A DNA stretch of 64,000 bases from Styela clava (GCF_964204865.1 NC_135264.1:5114001-5178000); one strand, 5' to 3'. Numbered from the stretch's first letter, positions 1-17,100 are shown. Made by a program: numbers and translations. Notes: generated by a model not told the origin, from the sequence alone.

Positions 1-350
1 CCGGACAGGCAGGCCATCATGTAAGTGTTATATTTTATGAACAATATTTTCAGTGTTACGAAAGCAAAAGTGGAAAACAATAAACCTCGTGCCCAAACTA
101 AACTTAATTGCAATTTCAACAAATTACTTATTTTTCAGCTGATGTATTAAAGTTTGGTTGTGGCCTCATCATGTGGGCCAAATTGATTTACCCAATGGGT
201 CGGATTTGGCACAGTTTGCCCATGTCAGATATAGAATTATAATAAGAAATTCAACAGAAGTGCAGGAGAAAATTCGTAACTTTTTACCCAAGATATGTAT
301 CATTTTGAATGATTGAATTATTTTCCATTCATAATTGTTACATTTTTTAG

Positions 351-5294
<4,944 letters not shown>

Positions 5295-6155
5295 ATGATA
5301 TTTCTTCTGCTTGCACTTCCAAATTATACCTTATTTAAATATATTCTGATTATGGAATTTATATCGGGTCAACATGGCCAAGTATGATCTGGAGTTGAAT
5401 TTTGATATGCCTCTGAACATTGATAAATTTAAGTTTCTATTATGTTACATTTTCTTCCACTCGATTGTTCAAGAATAACTTTTTTAAATCATGATTTTAT
5501 TTTTTTTTCAATTACATTATTTGCACCTTTAAAAGCTCAGATTATTATCGCCATTCTCTCATTTGAGTCACAAAAATAGAATATTGTATTCCATGTATAA
5601 ATGTTGATACAAAAATTTTGAATGATTGTGAAAATGATATCGAATTATAAATCTTACGGAAAGTATAGTCTTCATAAAAGTTGATCAATTGCCTTCGAAA
5701 CAATACTTTCTCACAATATGGGAATACCTTCAAACTTTTGTGTATGTATATGGTTAAAATGTCACCTTTATGCCGATGTTCAAAATCATCATTTATTATT
5801 TAAATATATCTCAATTTTGTTCTCTGTTTTTGCCGAACTGAGAAGATTTCGGTTTTTCCAAACCAAAGGTATAGTCACTCTTTACCTAGAGGCCGCTAGT
5901 ACAGAGCGAAAATATGTATAAATATGTGGAGTAAAAAAGTAGCTAAATGGTCATTTTATGAAATTTGACTTAGTTTTCAAAATGAGATTATTCTGTTTCG
6001 ATTATTGTATTATTATATTGAAAAAAAAATTTTCTTTTGATAAAATCATGCATTTATGGTGTTGAAATACAAGTTTAATTGCATTTGCTCTTATTAGTTA
6101 TGAAATAATCAAAACTACTCACCGAATTACATACTAACTTTGTTTGAACACAATC

Positions 6156-6161
6156 AATAAA
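6156..6161 (+). terminator. Candidate poly(A) signal for the MEK gene
   Basis: AATAAA about 860 bases after the MEK stop codon and the first canonical hexamer I noticed downstream on this strand. The stretch between is AT-rich with no other coding signal, consistent with a 3' UTR. A second hexamer near 6468 could be used instead. Confidence 0.4.
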
Positions 6162-6739
6162 AACTTATATTAGGTAATATTGAAACAATTCACTATTTAA
6201 ATAATTCTCTTCAATTTGTTTCAATGCATCTAGTTTTTGTGAAGCAAAGTGAACTTGATCAGTGTGTATTTTTTTTAAGAATATATAAAAATAAATTTTT
6301 CTTTCAATCAGTATCGGCTTCCATGAATATATACTTTGATACCACTGTTGTATATAATACATACATATGTTGCATACCATACCGCCCAGTTGTGCTTTTT
6401 GGCAGAACAGTGGAAAGAAATTCTTATTATCTTGATAAAATAATTCTCGAAAATGAAGATTTTACAGTTAAATAAAGACAGAATATATTCTTACTCCACT
6501 CCTCTTTTTAGTTTATTGAAAACGTTGTGTATTCAGTGGAATTGGTAAATTAATTCTCATTTCTATGTATGAATACCAACCTCTTTCATGTTTAAAAAAT
6601 AAAATAGGAATTGTTTACTATATCTCATTTTTTTTTCTGTGTGTTTGTTGGACTTGTCACCAAAACTGAGTGACCACATGATAGAAAACTTGAAAGGTTC
6701 GTGGAGAACTGGTGAATTCTTAAGTGAAAGTACAGGGTG

Positions 6740-7030
6740 TTTTGTGTCTAGCTAGGGTTTTCAATTGAACAGTTTTTAATTTACCATGCCCCTGGTCGCC
6801 ATGAAGTTAGTAAGAAGAATATGATCCACACAGCTGATATCTGGTACTTATGAATAAAGGTGTTAGCATGAATTTTATACAGGAAACTCATTAAAACGAG
6901 CATATAAATTAATAATCAACTTTCGTTCGTCGCACACCGAATGAGAAGAGCAACATGTTTGATGAACAATCTAACTTATGTCAATTTCTTAGTAGTCAGT
7001 TTATCCAATCGTTTTTATACTCCGTTTCTA
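6740..7030 (+). repeat. Direct repeat, copy 1 (pairs with 7975-8245)
   Basis: About 290 bp that recurs 1.2 kb downstream. Both copies share a stretch including AAAACGAGCATATAAATTA, then ATGAACAAT, a conserved AGTAGTCA, and a common end CAATCGTTTTTATACT. In the second copy this end is the 3' end of the acetyltransferase coding exon, so copy 1 carries the last few codons of that gene without the rest. Confidence 0.7.
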
Positions 7031-7974
7031 TCTCTTCTCATACTTCCGCGCGTCCACGAGCTTCTGCTTGGTCAAATGGTGAGCCATATTTTTTCAAACA
7101 ATGTCTCATTATTGTTTATTCAAGTGAGACAATGATACCGAATTCTTTGGATTTGATTGGAAGTAATATTATAATATATATGCAAAGTTTTTGTTCTTCC
7201 ACAGTTAAAACGGATGTGTTGGGAACATTACGAAAACCAAACTAAAATGAACCATTACTAAGCACGTAATATCGGGTTTGCGAGCAAATTACACATTCAG
7301 CAGTTGAGCGACGCACACAATAGTCCCTATACTGGACGGCTACCATCCGTGTAAAAGTAACTGTTTATTTCGATTTCCATTACAACAAAATCATACATTG
7401 CAAAACAAAACAAATATACGGAAAATCAGGAAAGTGGGCAAAATCTGAAAAATATTCAAGACGTGATGACGCACGTGCCCACTTACCCGAAACAGCGAAT
7501 AACACATTGAAGTAAATTTGAAAAAAATCACGAAAGATAATTCGGGCGTAAATATTTGAGTGTGGATGTGGGGTTTGAACAATTTTTGACTGCAACTTCT
7601 ACTATATCTATACAAAAAAAAAAAAAAACGAGGTCGAGACGTGTAGAATACAACAAACAAACAAGCGGTGCGAATTGCCCAATTAGTATTTTCGGGTTTG
7701 AGAGCATCGCTAAAACGTATCAGTGTAAAAAGTACATATGGTACAAGAAGATGCACCTGATATTACGTCGTCGTGCCCAGTACAATAATTCGGGTTCTAA
7801 ATATTTATTTAGTGAATAACGAAATATATATGTTTATTTCGTACCAACTAGGCTATTTTGTTGTAGTGAGACTGACCAGCAGTGTGAGGGATGCTCGAGT
7901 TATCCAACTCAGAATACCTTTTTGTGGAGAGCTCTTTGCCGTTTGTAATTGAAAATAGGCAGTGTCACCTGTCC

Positions 7975-8245
7975 AGGGCTTTTATTCAAAGTTTGTATGA
8001 AACAATATGGTTAATTTACTACACCCATGATGGCCATAAACAGTAATGGGGGTATGTACCACAGAGCTGATAACAATGGTAATTATGAGCAAGGGTGTTA
8101 AGTCGGGAATTGACATTAATTTTTTCAGGAAAATCTTTAAAACGAGCATATAAATTATTAGTCGCCCGTCACACCGATATCAGTATATTAATGAACAATT
8201 TGGGTTCGTAGTAGTCAATTCCCTCAATCGTTTTTATACTTCACG
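7975..8245 (+). repeat. Direct repeat, copy 2 (overlaps 3' end of the acetyltransferase gene)
   Basis: Diverged copy of 6740-7030. It covers the sequence immediately 3' of the minus-strand acetyltransferase stop codon and runs a few codons into it. A minus-strand poly(A) hexamer (TTTATT on the plus strand, 7981-7986) lies inside and could serve the acetyltransferase transcript. Confidence 0.65.
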
Positions 8246-11200
8246 AACACCAGTAATTTGTTTGGGTCATGGAACCTCGAATGGTAATATCCTGCCTTTT
8301 CATCTGAGAGTTTAAACTTTAACCGGTTGGCAACTGATATACTGGAATGGTTATCCTCATGTGCCACTATTCTTAATTTTTCCAAATTTAATTCGGTATA
8401 AGCCACATCCGTGAGTTTTGTGCAACAATCAGTGACAATGCCTTGTCCACAATGGTCATAATCTAGCCAATAACCGAGATCTCCATATGATTCCTGAGGG
8501 TCGTCTCGGTTTATTCGGACGATTCCGCACATCCCAATTAGGCTCCAACAGTCTTCATCAAATCTAAATATATAGGCTAATAATAATGTTGCTTATGACG
8601 TCAATATTTGATTCCTAACAATAAACGGAGGCATAGGTAACTAGCAAAACTTAATTTGCCCATCAGGCAGTTTAATGTGAGAAAATAGCAATATATTTTT
8701 CCAATGCAGCGTCAACAGAGATATTTTTATGGCGGTTTTGGTACACAATTTTCAGAAGAGAGGATAGCCGGGAAGACTTTTCAAGAAAGAAACTGGCAGG
8801 TGGCTCCGTGGAGAGTCAGAGAGTGCAGTTAGTTTGATCTTATTATTCCCATAAGTTCGATGCGATAATCAGCTGCCGTGACATGCGACAGACTGTTGCT
8901 GTTGAAGTCATCAAGGAAACTACCAAAAAGTGCGGGGATGTGAAACACATCAAGCCAGCAGAAAAGGCCAATGGGAAAACCGGAAAGAAGTGACTGGAAG
9001 CATCTAATGTCCATCAACAGCCTGAATCTAAAATAATACATTAACTAACAAATCGTTGGTACAATTTGTGACCATAACCACGAAGAATAATAACTAGTAG
9101 TGGGATTTAAAACGTCGTATTTACTAATGTATGTCACTTTTCGTAAGCTACGTTAACATCACACTCTTTATATAAATCCAGTACATAACTAAATAAGGTA
9201 ATTAGTTGTAAATTTTTCCACCACGCACAATTTTACATTTTAGCAAATTTGGAACGAAAGCTTTTAATTCGATTTAAAACAATAACTAGCATAATATGCA
9301 AAACGGCTTGGTTTCAATAAAAACATACCGTGGGCTAAATATAAGAAGTATGGTAGGAACACAAATACATGTTGTCATGAATCAATATCGGCTGCCATGT
9401 TTTTATTGGCCATTTATCAAAATACACTATACGGATTTCCATATTTATCCCGTATAGGCCGCGAGCCGAGGCCCTGAAAAACGCCTAGAAAGTGAGTTTC
9501 GTAGCGCACATCAGGTAACTACCTGAAAATGATTTTAAAATGTTCCTTAAAAATTTAGTAACAAATATTGCCTTGTTCCCACTTCCAAAAGTTGCACGTT
9601 TTACGGAAAAGACGCTTTTACTACTAGAAATATGTGCTACGATCTGTCCTATATTCTCTACATTTTCGGCACTGAACAATGACTTCTGCATGACGTAACA
9701 ATTGAATTAAACCAGCTGTTAGCGAGCGGATGAATATTAGTTATTTCTGCTCGACCTTGCGCTGAGTTGGGCAGGCTTTCCATAGCCCTGTTTAGTTATT
9801 ATTAGTTAAGTTATGCTAAGACGTTGTTGAAAAATGTATAAGTAAATTATTAAACACTTGTAGATCCTTACCACGGATATGGGCCGTGAGACGAAACCAT
9901 GAAAACGCCCAGAAAATGAGTTTCGTAGCGCACATCTGGTAACTAAATAAATTCTTCAGTTTTGTGTGAAAACGAACATAATGAACGCATTACAGCTTGT
10001 TCCACAATCCTGGCGCGAAATTGAATATAAGAGGTTCCCGGAAATTCAATAACCATAAGTTTACAGCGCATACATAAGAACTATACAATTTGAGAGCCCT
10101 ACAGCACACTAACACAAATGTATTCCTGTAATGTTTTGCCTGACCAAAATCGGACTTCCTCAGTCAATCATAATTTATTAGGTAGATTACGAAAAATATG
10201 GCATACATGTAACCAACAACAAAAAATACTTTAATTGTGTGACAGGAGTCGGGAGTGACCTCGAAAGCAGCGACACCAACAACGCTGATTCACATTTGAG
10301 AATAAATTTTATGTAATAACCACAAGCAGTTTACAACAAGAACAGCATAAAAAGCTACATCCATTTTATAGAAGCTATCAAGTATCAAACGTATTTATTT
10401 TTAAGCAATGAAGTCACAAATTAACATCGTGAGCACGAAAACACAAATAAATCAGTTATTTCTCACTTAGAAATTTACCGCAAAAGTCAAGAAAATTAAA
10501 TGAATGTACAATATGTACATAACATAGTGAACAGAAATATTACAATTTACAATTAATCTTTTTTTAGTTTATGTGGTTATGTATTTGAACAAAGGCAATA
10601 ATATTTCTAGAAACAGGACTACGACACTAACAAATGTCCGAAAAAAAAAAAAATGTATGATACTTATTAAATCAACTGTAATATCTAATTCACTTTCTTC
10701 TGAATTGTTTTCGAAATCCACTATCTCAAAAATCGACTTTTCCTCTATAGGTGTACTGTGATTTCTGCAGTCAATACAAAAACAAAAATCTGTGCAATTT
10801 AAGTTGATTTTGGCACACTTTCATAAATTATTTTGACTATTTTTCTTTGCAGTTTGCCAACTCAAGAACTGATTTGAGGGCCACATGCTTCTTCAGTGAA
10901 TCATTGTTGGGTGAAGAGTATAATCCTTATGTTTGACAGTGTTAAATAGACGTGCCCTGGTATCATTTACATTCTTCATATCCTCTTCAAATTCCTCAGC
11001 TTTATTTATTAATACCTCGTTAACCTCGAAAGATCTTCATAGTCGAGGGAAAAAAATGAATTGAAAATCTCAATGAAGTCTCCAACATGAATTTGATGGG
11101 CAGTTCCAATTGCAGAAAAGTGCTAAAGTATTTCAATATGAATAGCCCATCTAAGCTGTTTGCAACTATTATGATTCTCATATACCTTTAAGCTTCAAGA

Positions 11201-14200
11201 CTTCTTGTTTAATCCATTTTATAGCACTGATAGCAGCAGGGATCAGAGCCTGCGTTAGGTCGGATTGGTGGAACATTGCCGTTTTCTTTTGTAGTACAGT
11301 ATCTAAAATAAGGAAGAAAATAATATTTGGAGCAGCATGATTTTAAAAATACCCCTAAATACTAACTAATACCTTGAATACATAATGCATTTTATCTGAT
11401 GTACTAAATGAGCGTATATATGCTCATTGCATGTTCTACAGTCCAGCAGTGTTTGCATACCATTACTAGACTATATCTACACTAAATTTTGATATATCAC
11501 AGTCTGAAATGTCCTATGACAGTATGAGTATGGACTATAGACTATATTTTGAAACATCAACTGTTTGTCTACAACTTCATTTCTCACCTCTCAATCATTT
11601 CCAATGCTACCTTTCTTTCCACTCCGGCATAACTTATCATTGCTTCCCAGGTTCTTGTCGACTCTATGAATTTAGATTTAGACCAACCGACATTATTAAA
11701 ATTTATTAATTTCTTCTCTTTCACACAACCGTGCATTACAGAAACAGCCATTCATTTCTATTTCCAAATATGCTGTGGCCTATATAGTAGTATAAGTCTG
11801 CTGAATAGTCAGAAGAGTCATTAAATTAATCATAAACATTTCATGCAAGCCAGAAAATATCGTTGTTTGTGACATATTATTCTAGGTCTAGCCTTCCTTG
11901 GAGTTACCGCACCGTACCTATTTAACAAGGTCTTATGAGCTAGTGCTCAACTAAAATTGCTATTTATGGCAAGGATACCGGTATACAAGTGTTTAATATC
12001 TTACCTATACTTTTCAACACCTCCTTAGAATAACTGGACTAATATTACCGGTAACTGAAAAAAACTATGGAAAGGCTACTCAACGCAAAAGCGAGCAGTT
12101 GAGCAGAGATGAGCGGAGTCAGAATTTTCAGACTCCGACTCCGTCCTGATCCGAAATCAAAATTCGAACTCGGAGTCAGACTCCGAACAAAGAAAACTAT
12201 GACTCCTGTTTCGCTCCTGTTGACAAATCTAATATTGACCAAATTTAGTGTTCACTACAGCAGCAACATCAAAAACGTGCTGCACTGATGTATTTTATGA
12301 TGTTTTTCCATCCTGACATCTGAAACATTTGAGAATATCTGAAAATATTCATTATTATGTTTCCCAAACTCACATTTAAACATTGCTAAAACTAAAATCA
12401 CTGACTATGGGGGATCAACTGGGAGTGGAAGTGGTGACTCCTCTACGGCCCATGGGCCGGGGCCACGGCCCATCGAAATGGGCCTCGGCCCATCAGGCTA
12501 TGGGCCGCGGCCCATCAATTTGTGTAAAGGGATAAAATAATAAAGACTAATAAATTTGTAAATCCTACCCACTCCCCGAACTCATAATAGAACTATAATG
12601 TGAAAAGTATGAACAAAATTTTGTCCTAACCCTAACCTGGTACACATACTTCAGGTGTATCCTTTTCTGTAGCTAGGTATTTTGCTTTATTTTTATGTAA
12701 AGGCTTATCGTAAGAAAAAGGTTTGGTGGCATCCCGCGATTTTTTTTTGGTTCAAATATTGACAATTTTGTAAAAATTGAAAATTTTGGTAAGACAATTG
12801 AATTTTTTCTGATGGGCCGCGACCCATAACTTGATGGGCCACGGCCCATGTGGCCCAATCAGATGGGCCGTGGCCCCGGCCCATGGGCCGTAGAGGAGTC
12901 ACCACCCCTGTAGTCAACTGGGGGGACTGACTATGCATTATAGTGTTCACTACAGCAGCATCTAAACATTGCAAAGTCACACTAGCGCACACTCATTACT
13001 ATGTTCAATGACATAACAAAATTCAGGGATCGAATAAAAAATTAGTTATAGTCATAGAATAATATTTTGCTTGAGGCTTGCTCACCCCATTAATTCAGTG
13101 TTCACTACAATCACATTTAAATATTGCAAAGTCTGCATAGAACTGATGCTTCATAGCCACAATTACATTCAAGTATTCAACATTATTCTTCGCCAAGAGC
13201 ATGTTCCATCTGTTGATTATACAGTGAGTGTTCTACATAACAGTGAACAGTATAGGATGCATTTCCTTGGTAATGCACACCAAATTCACGACACATACCG
13301 GTACAGGCATGTCTGCATGTGAGTTCCGGTACCGGTATTCGCTACAACCCGACAACCGCATCCAAACACAGAACACCAGAACTCTGTTTAAAATTATAAA
13401 ACACCCAGTTCAGGCTTGTACCGATACAGAAGTGGTAAACACAGATTCATAAATGGTACCGGTAGCATCCTGAAGAAGCACGATTATGTATTAATATTTA
13501 TGTACGGTACAGATAATTCAAGTCCGTTCAAATTATGCCTGCACCGGTACGTACAGACGTACGGTACTTCTATCGGTCACGGTATATTATAGATTTAGTT
13601 GGGACTCCTGATTGACTCCGGGCAACCAAGAATGTTCCCACTCCTGATCCGAACCTGTTTGTTGAAAACCCTGCCGGAGTCCTGTTTTTCGGAGTCCTGA
13701 ATCCTGTTTGTGCTCAACACTACAGTTGAGTACATCTGATATTCATCCGACCACTGGGGATCCACCTACAGCTGACTAACTTGACTGTTACGTCGTGCAG
13801 AAGTCTGCGTTCATTGGCCCATGATACCGGAAAAGCAGAGAAAATAGGACAGATGGTAACACATATTTATTGTAGTAAAAGCGTCTTTTCTGTAAAACGT
13901 GCAACTTTTGGAAGTGGGAACAAGGCAATATTTGTTACTAAATTTCTAAGGAACATTTTAAAATCATTTTCAGGTAGTTACCTGATGTGCGCTACGAAAC
14001 TGAAAGATAAATGGCCTCGGCTCGCGGCCTAGTATGTGAGAAAAGTCGATAAGACGACTTAATCACGCGATGAACCACAGCATTTCGTTTGGTTACCAGT
14101 TCACCCTACGGCGGCGAGGTGTCCAGCAAACTTCTCGCATATAATCATCCCCCACAGGAGTCAAACCTCTGAACCCAAGCAGATATTCAGATGTGAGGTG

Positions 14201-16121
14201 GCAAGCTTATTTCTAACGCTTAGCACGATGCGCCACATACGGTAGGTAGGATATGATTTTCTAGTGCAGGGGTTCTCAAACTTTTGGTGTTGCGGAGCCC
14301 TTGAAAGGTTGAATATTATTCGCGGAGCCCCAAAATAAATGTTAAAATTTTACTTTCAGATTAATATTCCTGAGCAAGTTAAAAGTACTTTACTTATTTT
14401 GAATGCTGAACCCTTTTTAATAGGGTTAACACAAGTCATAGATAAATCTAAATTTCAAACATAATATACTAAAGCTGTAAATTTGACACTTGACCAACAT
14501 ATTGATAAATTAGGGGGCGAATCTTTTCCCTTTTGACATTGAAAGACTTAAAAGGCCGCTAATAACGTGCGCGATATCATTTTGTTACAATCGCCGATTT
14601 TTTTTCGTCAGCATGGCGTGTTTTTGAACCTTTAAACATCTTTACGCCGGTGTTTATTCTCCCTAAATCAAAAATTTCCTTCGGCATATACATGTATTGT
14701 TACACAATGACGACGTTAATTGCTTTTTGTTCTCGTGGGGAAGTATGAGTTTAATGTGAAAAACATGTTACCATATTATAGTCATCGGCGATGAAAGGCT
14801 AAAAATAATAATTAATAAAGAGGTAAATCCGCAACTCAAATTTCTTAATCGAAAAACGCCTTCTAAAATATTAAAACTGAAACTTAAAATGGAAGATCAC
14901 ACCTTTCGTTTTCAGCAGACTCACCTCAGATTGAAAACGCTTTTATAGACATTGTAAATCATAAAATTTGGTGTTATGTTAGGTTTTCATCGTAGTAACT
15001 GCGAAATCGAAACACAGTCAATTGTGAGCGCGATCCGCGATGTACCTTTTTTCATTCTGAAACTACCGGCAGAGCCGAATGCAATAAAATAAATTTCAAT
15101 TGTTCGTATTTTGCCCAAATATTGTGATTTTTTAAACGGCGATATCTTGCTTAAAAATAATCTCAAGTGCAAAAGAACAAATCAAGTTTGACAAATCCCA
15201 AGATCGCAAACATACGACTCCAATTTATTTATAGGTGGCAGTTTATCACATATTTTATGTTATTTTAGAATAGTATTCTCATTTTAGTAATCCTAATAGT
15301 AATCTCGAACCAAACGTGAGTAACGATGAGACACGTTAAATGCTCGCATCGGTCATGGATTGAATATTTTACGCAACAGAAATCTCGTTATCCGTTTTTT
15401 TAATCGCGAAGAATGTTGCGCGGAAATTTCCGATTCCAATTTTGAACCACCTGCCTCTTAAGAATCCTGGCTGCGCTCCTGCTTATAAATAATGTCATTT
15501 TTTAATTCCGCCTCTTTACCATATTTCAGGGCTATATTGTTGTCAGATTTTATCAATGCTGTTATTGCTTCTTTGAACAGTTACAAAATTTTGAGTCAGT
15601 ATTTTGAAGAGTTCGCGGAGCCCCTGGGTTTCTCTCGCGGAGCCCTGGGGCTCCGTACGGAGCACTTTGAGAACCTATGTTCTAATGGTCTTTATCAAAT
15701 AACTTGCCAGGCCAGTATTGGAATAATGGTTGTTCTACCGTAGTACTGTAGTATATTACTTGACCCTGAAATGCCATTCTTGCGTGTGTGTTTTTACTTT
15801 ATATTTTTCATACGTAATGTATTTAAAGTACGGTGAAAAAATAAATACTGATTACTGCTTTGTTTAGCATATAAGCTCGACCTACCTATTTGTGCTGAAT
15901 TCATAAATTCCCATCTCCATTCCAAGACCACTCTGAAATCGTTCCAGCGCTCCTTTCACATAACTCCTCTCATGTTCAACAGAGGTGGTCGTTTCTACCC
16001 AAGGTAACCAAGCTTCCAAGTGTTGGCGATTTTTATCCAAGAGTGAGAATGCTTTTGCTGTATCTTCTGCAGGACATAAAACTTTTAGTTTCATGCGATC
16101 ACTGACAAAAATGGAGTCCAT
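8224..16121 (-). CDS. RimJ/RimL-type GNAT N-acetyltransferase, two exons
   Basis: Predicted acetyl-CoA-dependent N-acetyltransferase. Exon 1 is 16121 down to 15886 (ATG; donor ATAG|gtaggt). Exon 2 is 8563 down to 8224 (acceptor TTTAG, stop TGA). The phase-2 end of exon 1 joins exon 2 exactly, restoring an Arg codon, for 191 residues, close to bacterial RimL (about 180). The N-terminal half shows the family pattern HLEAWLPWVETTTSVEHERS. The C-terminal half has GDLGYWLDYDHCGQGIVTD, where residues 118-120 (GQG) lie in the acetyl-CoA pyrophosphate loop, then LNLEKLRIVAHEDNHSSISV as in GNAT motif B. The substrate is unknown. RimJ/RimL proteins are best known from bacteria and fungi, so bacterial ancestry is possible but is inference. 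The 7.3 kb intron is almost wholly transposon. I chose the internal ATG at 16121 because the frame upstream opens only with a TTG. Confidence 0.85.
8564..9454. other. Intronic stretch with no recognised content
   Basis: Part of the acetyltransferase intron between exon 2 and the 4.6 kb inverted-repeat element. I see AT-rich sequence and short open frames without codon or motif support. Confidence 0.5.
10690..11302 (-). pseudogene. Degenerate coding remnant, probably the element's transposase
   Basis: Minus-strand pieces that read like protein. An exon-like block 11302-11186 has acceptor CTTATTTTAG and donor AAAG|gtatat, giving ...MFHQSDLTQALIPAAISAIK and onward. A stretch around 11030-10920 has open frame broken by a frameshift (VLINKAEEFEEDMKNVND, then LKKHVALKSVLELANCK). 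A further acidic block lies near 10770-10690 (KSIFEIVDFENNSEESELDI). Stops and frame changes separate them. I do not recognise the family. The position inside the inverted-repeat element suggests its former transposase or a captured gene. Confidence 0.45.
12431..12906. repeat. GC-rich foldback insert with GGGCC/GGCCC palindromes
   Basis: The ends are exact inverted copies: GTGGTGACTCCTCTACGG at the left and its reverse complement at the right, continuing through CCCATGGGCCGGGGCCACGG. Within both arms the self-complementary ATGGGCCGNGGCCCAT recurs. The centre contains a reversed fragment of repeat family A (12556-12665). It is strikingly GC-rich in an AT-rich region and nested inside the hAT at 12104-13722. 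Confidence 0.75.
13265..13590. repeat. CCGGTACC-rich low-complexity tract
   Basis: Many overlapping ACCGGTAC / GGTACCGG motifs, self-complementary, inside the hAT element. The same composition recurs at 52430-52960. Confidence 0.6.
14034..14245 (-). repeat. SINE-like repeat (family D), copy 2
   Basis: On the minus strand it reads GCGCATCGTGCTAAGCGTTAG, GGTTCAGAGGTTTGACTCC, GTGGGGGATGATTATATGC, TTTGCTGGACACC, then an extension with AAGTCGTCTTATCGACTTTT. The tRNA-like half matches 4880-5005. The AAGTCGATAAGAC extension recurs at 45851-45925 and 51165-51260. Confidence 0.6.
14267..15679. mobile_element. Non-autonomous hAT element (1.4 kb), 7/8 target duplication
   Basis: Flanked by TTCTAGTG (14259-14266) and TTCTAATG (15680-15687), an 8-bp target duplication with one difference. 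The ends are CAGGGGTTCTCAAAC and, reversed, CATAGGTTCTCAAAG, with GCGGAGCCC blocks repeated just inside both ends. No transposase is recognised; the open frame at 15492 reads into the terminal repeat. An internal segment (about 14560-14690) is related to 32440-32610, suggesting another nested repeat. It lies in the acetyltransferase intron. Confidence 0.85.
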
Positions 16122-17100
16122 TTTGCTCGGCAAGTCGCTGTCGGAACGAATTTCCCAAAATGTAATTAATTTATACGCGTTATATGTAGTCTACTCAAGT
16201 ACGGTACTTTGTATAATGATTATGTTATGGCGCAACAAGCTAAAACTGAAAAATAAAAAATCTGATGCAATAAGGTGAATTATACTTCCGTAAATATTTA
16301 ACATTCGTCCTGTGATAAATAAAAAATGCAATGTTAAATGAAACCCAAAGTTATACCGATACCTTATAGACGATATATGAAATTTCACATGCCTAGTGTT
16401 TGGGTCTCATGTACTTTCTTACCTGAATAACTTCTAGTGGGCGTGGCGTAACAATTTTTGGATATATGATTCCTGACCCCCACCTGATGACGTCATCCAA
16501 AAATTACGTCACTGCGACGTCACAATAACGAAATACAGCTTGCCAAAGTATAGCGACGGTCCCCCGTAATGGCGCCTACGAGTATGTCAACAAACTCAAT
16601 ACGTCAGCGACCTCTCTCTTATCGGGGTCGTTGTACAGAGCTCAAAATAAAAAAGAATCACAAGCGACTAAATTGTCCCCAAGGAACGTTCACGATATCC
16701 CATTCTGACCAATTTCTGTCCAACAATAGCTCATGTATCGTGCTACAATCTAAAATAGAGCGTTATACGATACAACTCTAACCAAGGCTTTAGACAAGCA
16801 GAAAATACATGTTATTTTACGCAATGGTTGAAGTTGGGTACCACACACATAAAGACTTATTATTTTATGTCCAGCAATAGCTCATGTATTGTGCTACGAT
16901 CTATTAATAGGGTGATATACGATACCGACATAAAGACTTGGTATTTAATATCCAGAGACTGATCATGTATTGGGCCACATTTTATTAATAGGACGTGGAA
17001 CGCTTTCACTCTATGCAAGGCTTTAGACAAGCAGAAACCGACATATTAATTTGCCTTAGCGCAATGGATGTAGTTTCTTACCTCGATAACTTATACTTAC

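Larger units (their letters stand above)
12104..13722. mobile_element. Non-autonomous hAT element (1.6 kb) with perfect 8-bp target duplication
   Basis: Flanked by perfect 8-bp direct repeats CAGTTGAG (12096-12103 and 13723-13730). The ends are CAGAGATGAGC and, reverse complemented, TAGTGTTGAGC (8 of 11 match), followed on both sides by GACTCCG-rich subterminal sequence. The 8-bp duplication and end form fit the hAT superfamily. No transposase frame is left. It carries the foldback insert at 12431-12906 and several diverged copies of a ~150 bp unit (TTCACTACAGCAGCA... near 12250, 12943, 13099). Confidence 0.8.
9455..14031. mobile_element. 4.6 kb element bounded by ~280 bp inverted repeats
   Basis: The left end begins TAGGCCGCGAGCCGAGG (9455) and the right end is its reverse complement, CCTCGGCTCGCGGCCTA (ending 14031). 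Similarity runs inward about 280 bp on each side (9455-9735 against 13745-14031), including GTTTCGTAGCGCACATC and the stretch around GGAAGTGGGAACAAGG. A third partial copy of the outermost ~75 bp lies at 9890-9960. The trinucleotide GTA abuts both ends and could be a 3-bp target duplication, but it is too short to be sure. The interior holds a degenerate minus-strand coding remnant and a later hAT insertion. It sits within the acetyltransferase intron. The superfamily is not assigned. Confidence 0.7.

Noticed and set aside
1..20. End of an upstream MEK exon before a GTAAGT donor
   Set aside because: In the required phase it would encode GQAGHH, which does not resemble the MEK sequence expected there; left unassigned.
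13781..14032. 83-codon frame matching one at 9485-9691 (-)
   Set aside because: Both are translations of the ~280 bp inverted repeat.
15492..15743. 83-codon frame in the hAT element
   Set aside because: It reads into the terminal repeat (GCGGAGCCC motifs) and has no transposase features.
16569..16781. 70-codon frame repeated at 26056-26268
   Set aside because: Both lie in the inverted arms of the 10 kb element. The match reflects arm identity, and neither has coding context.
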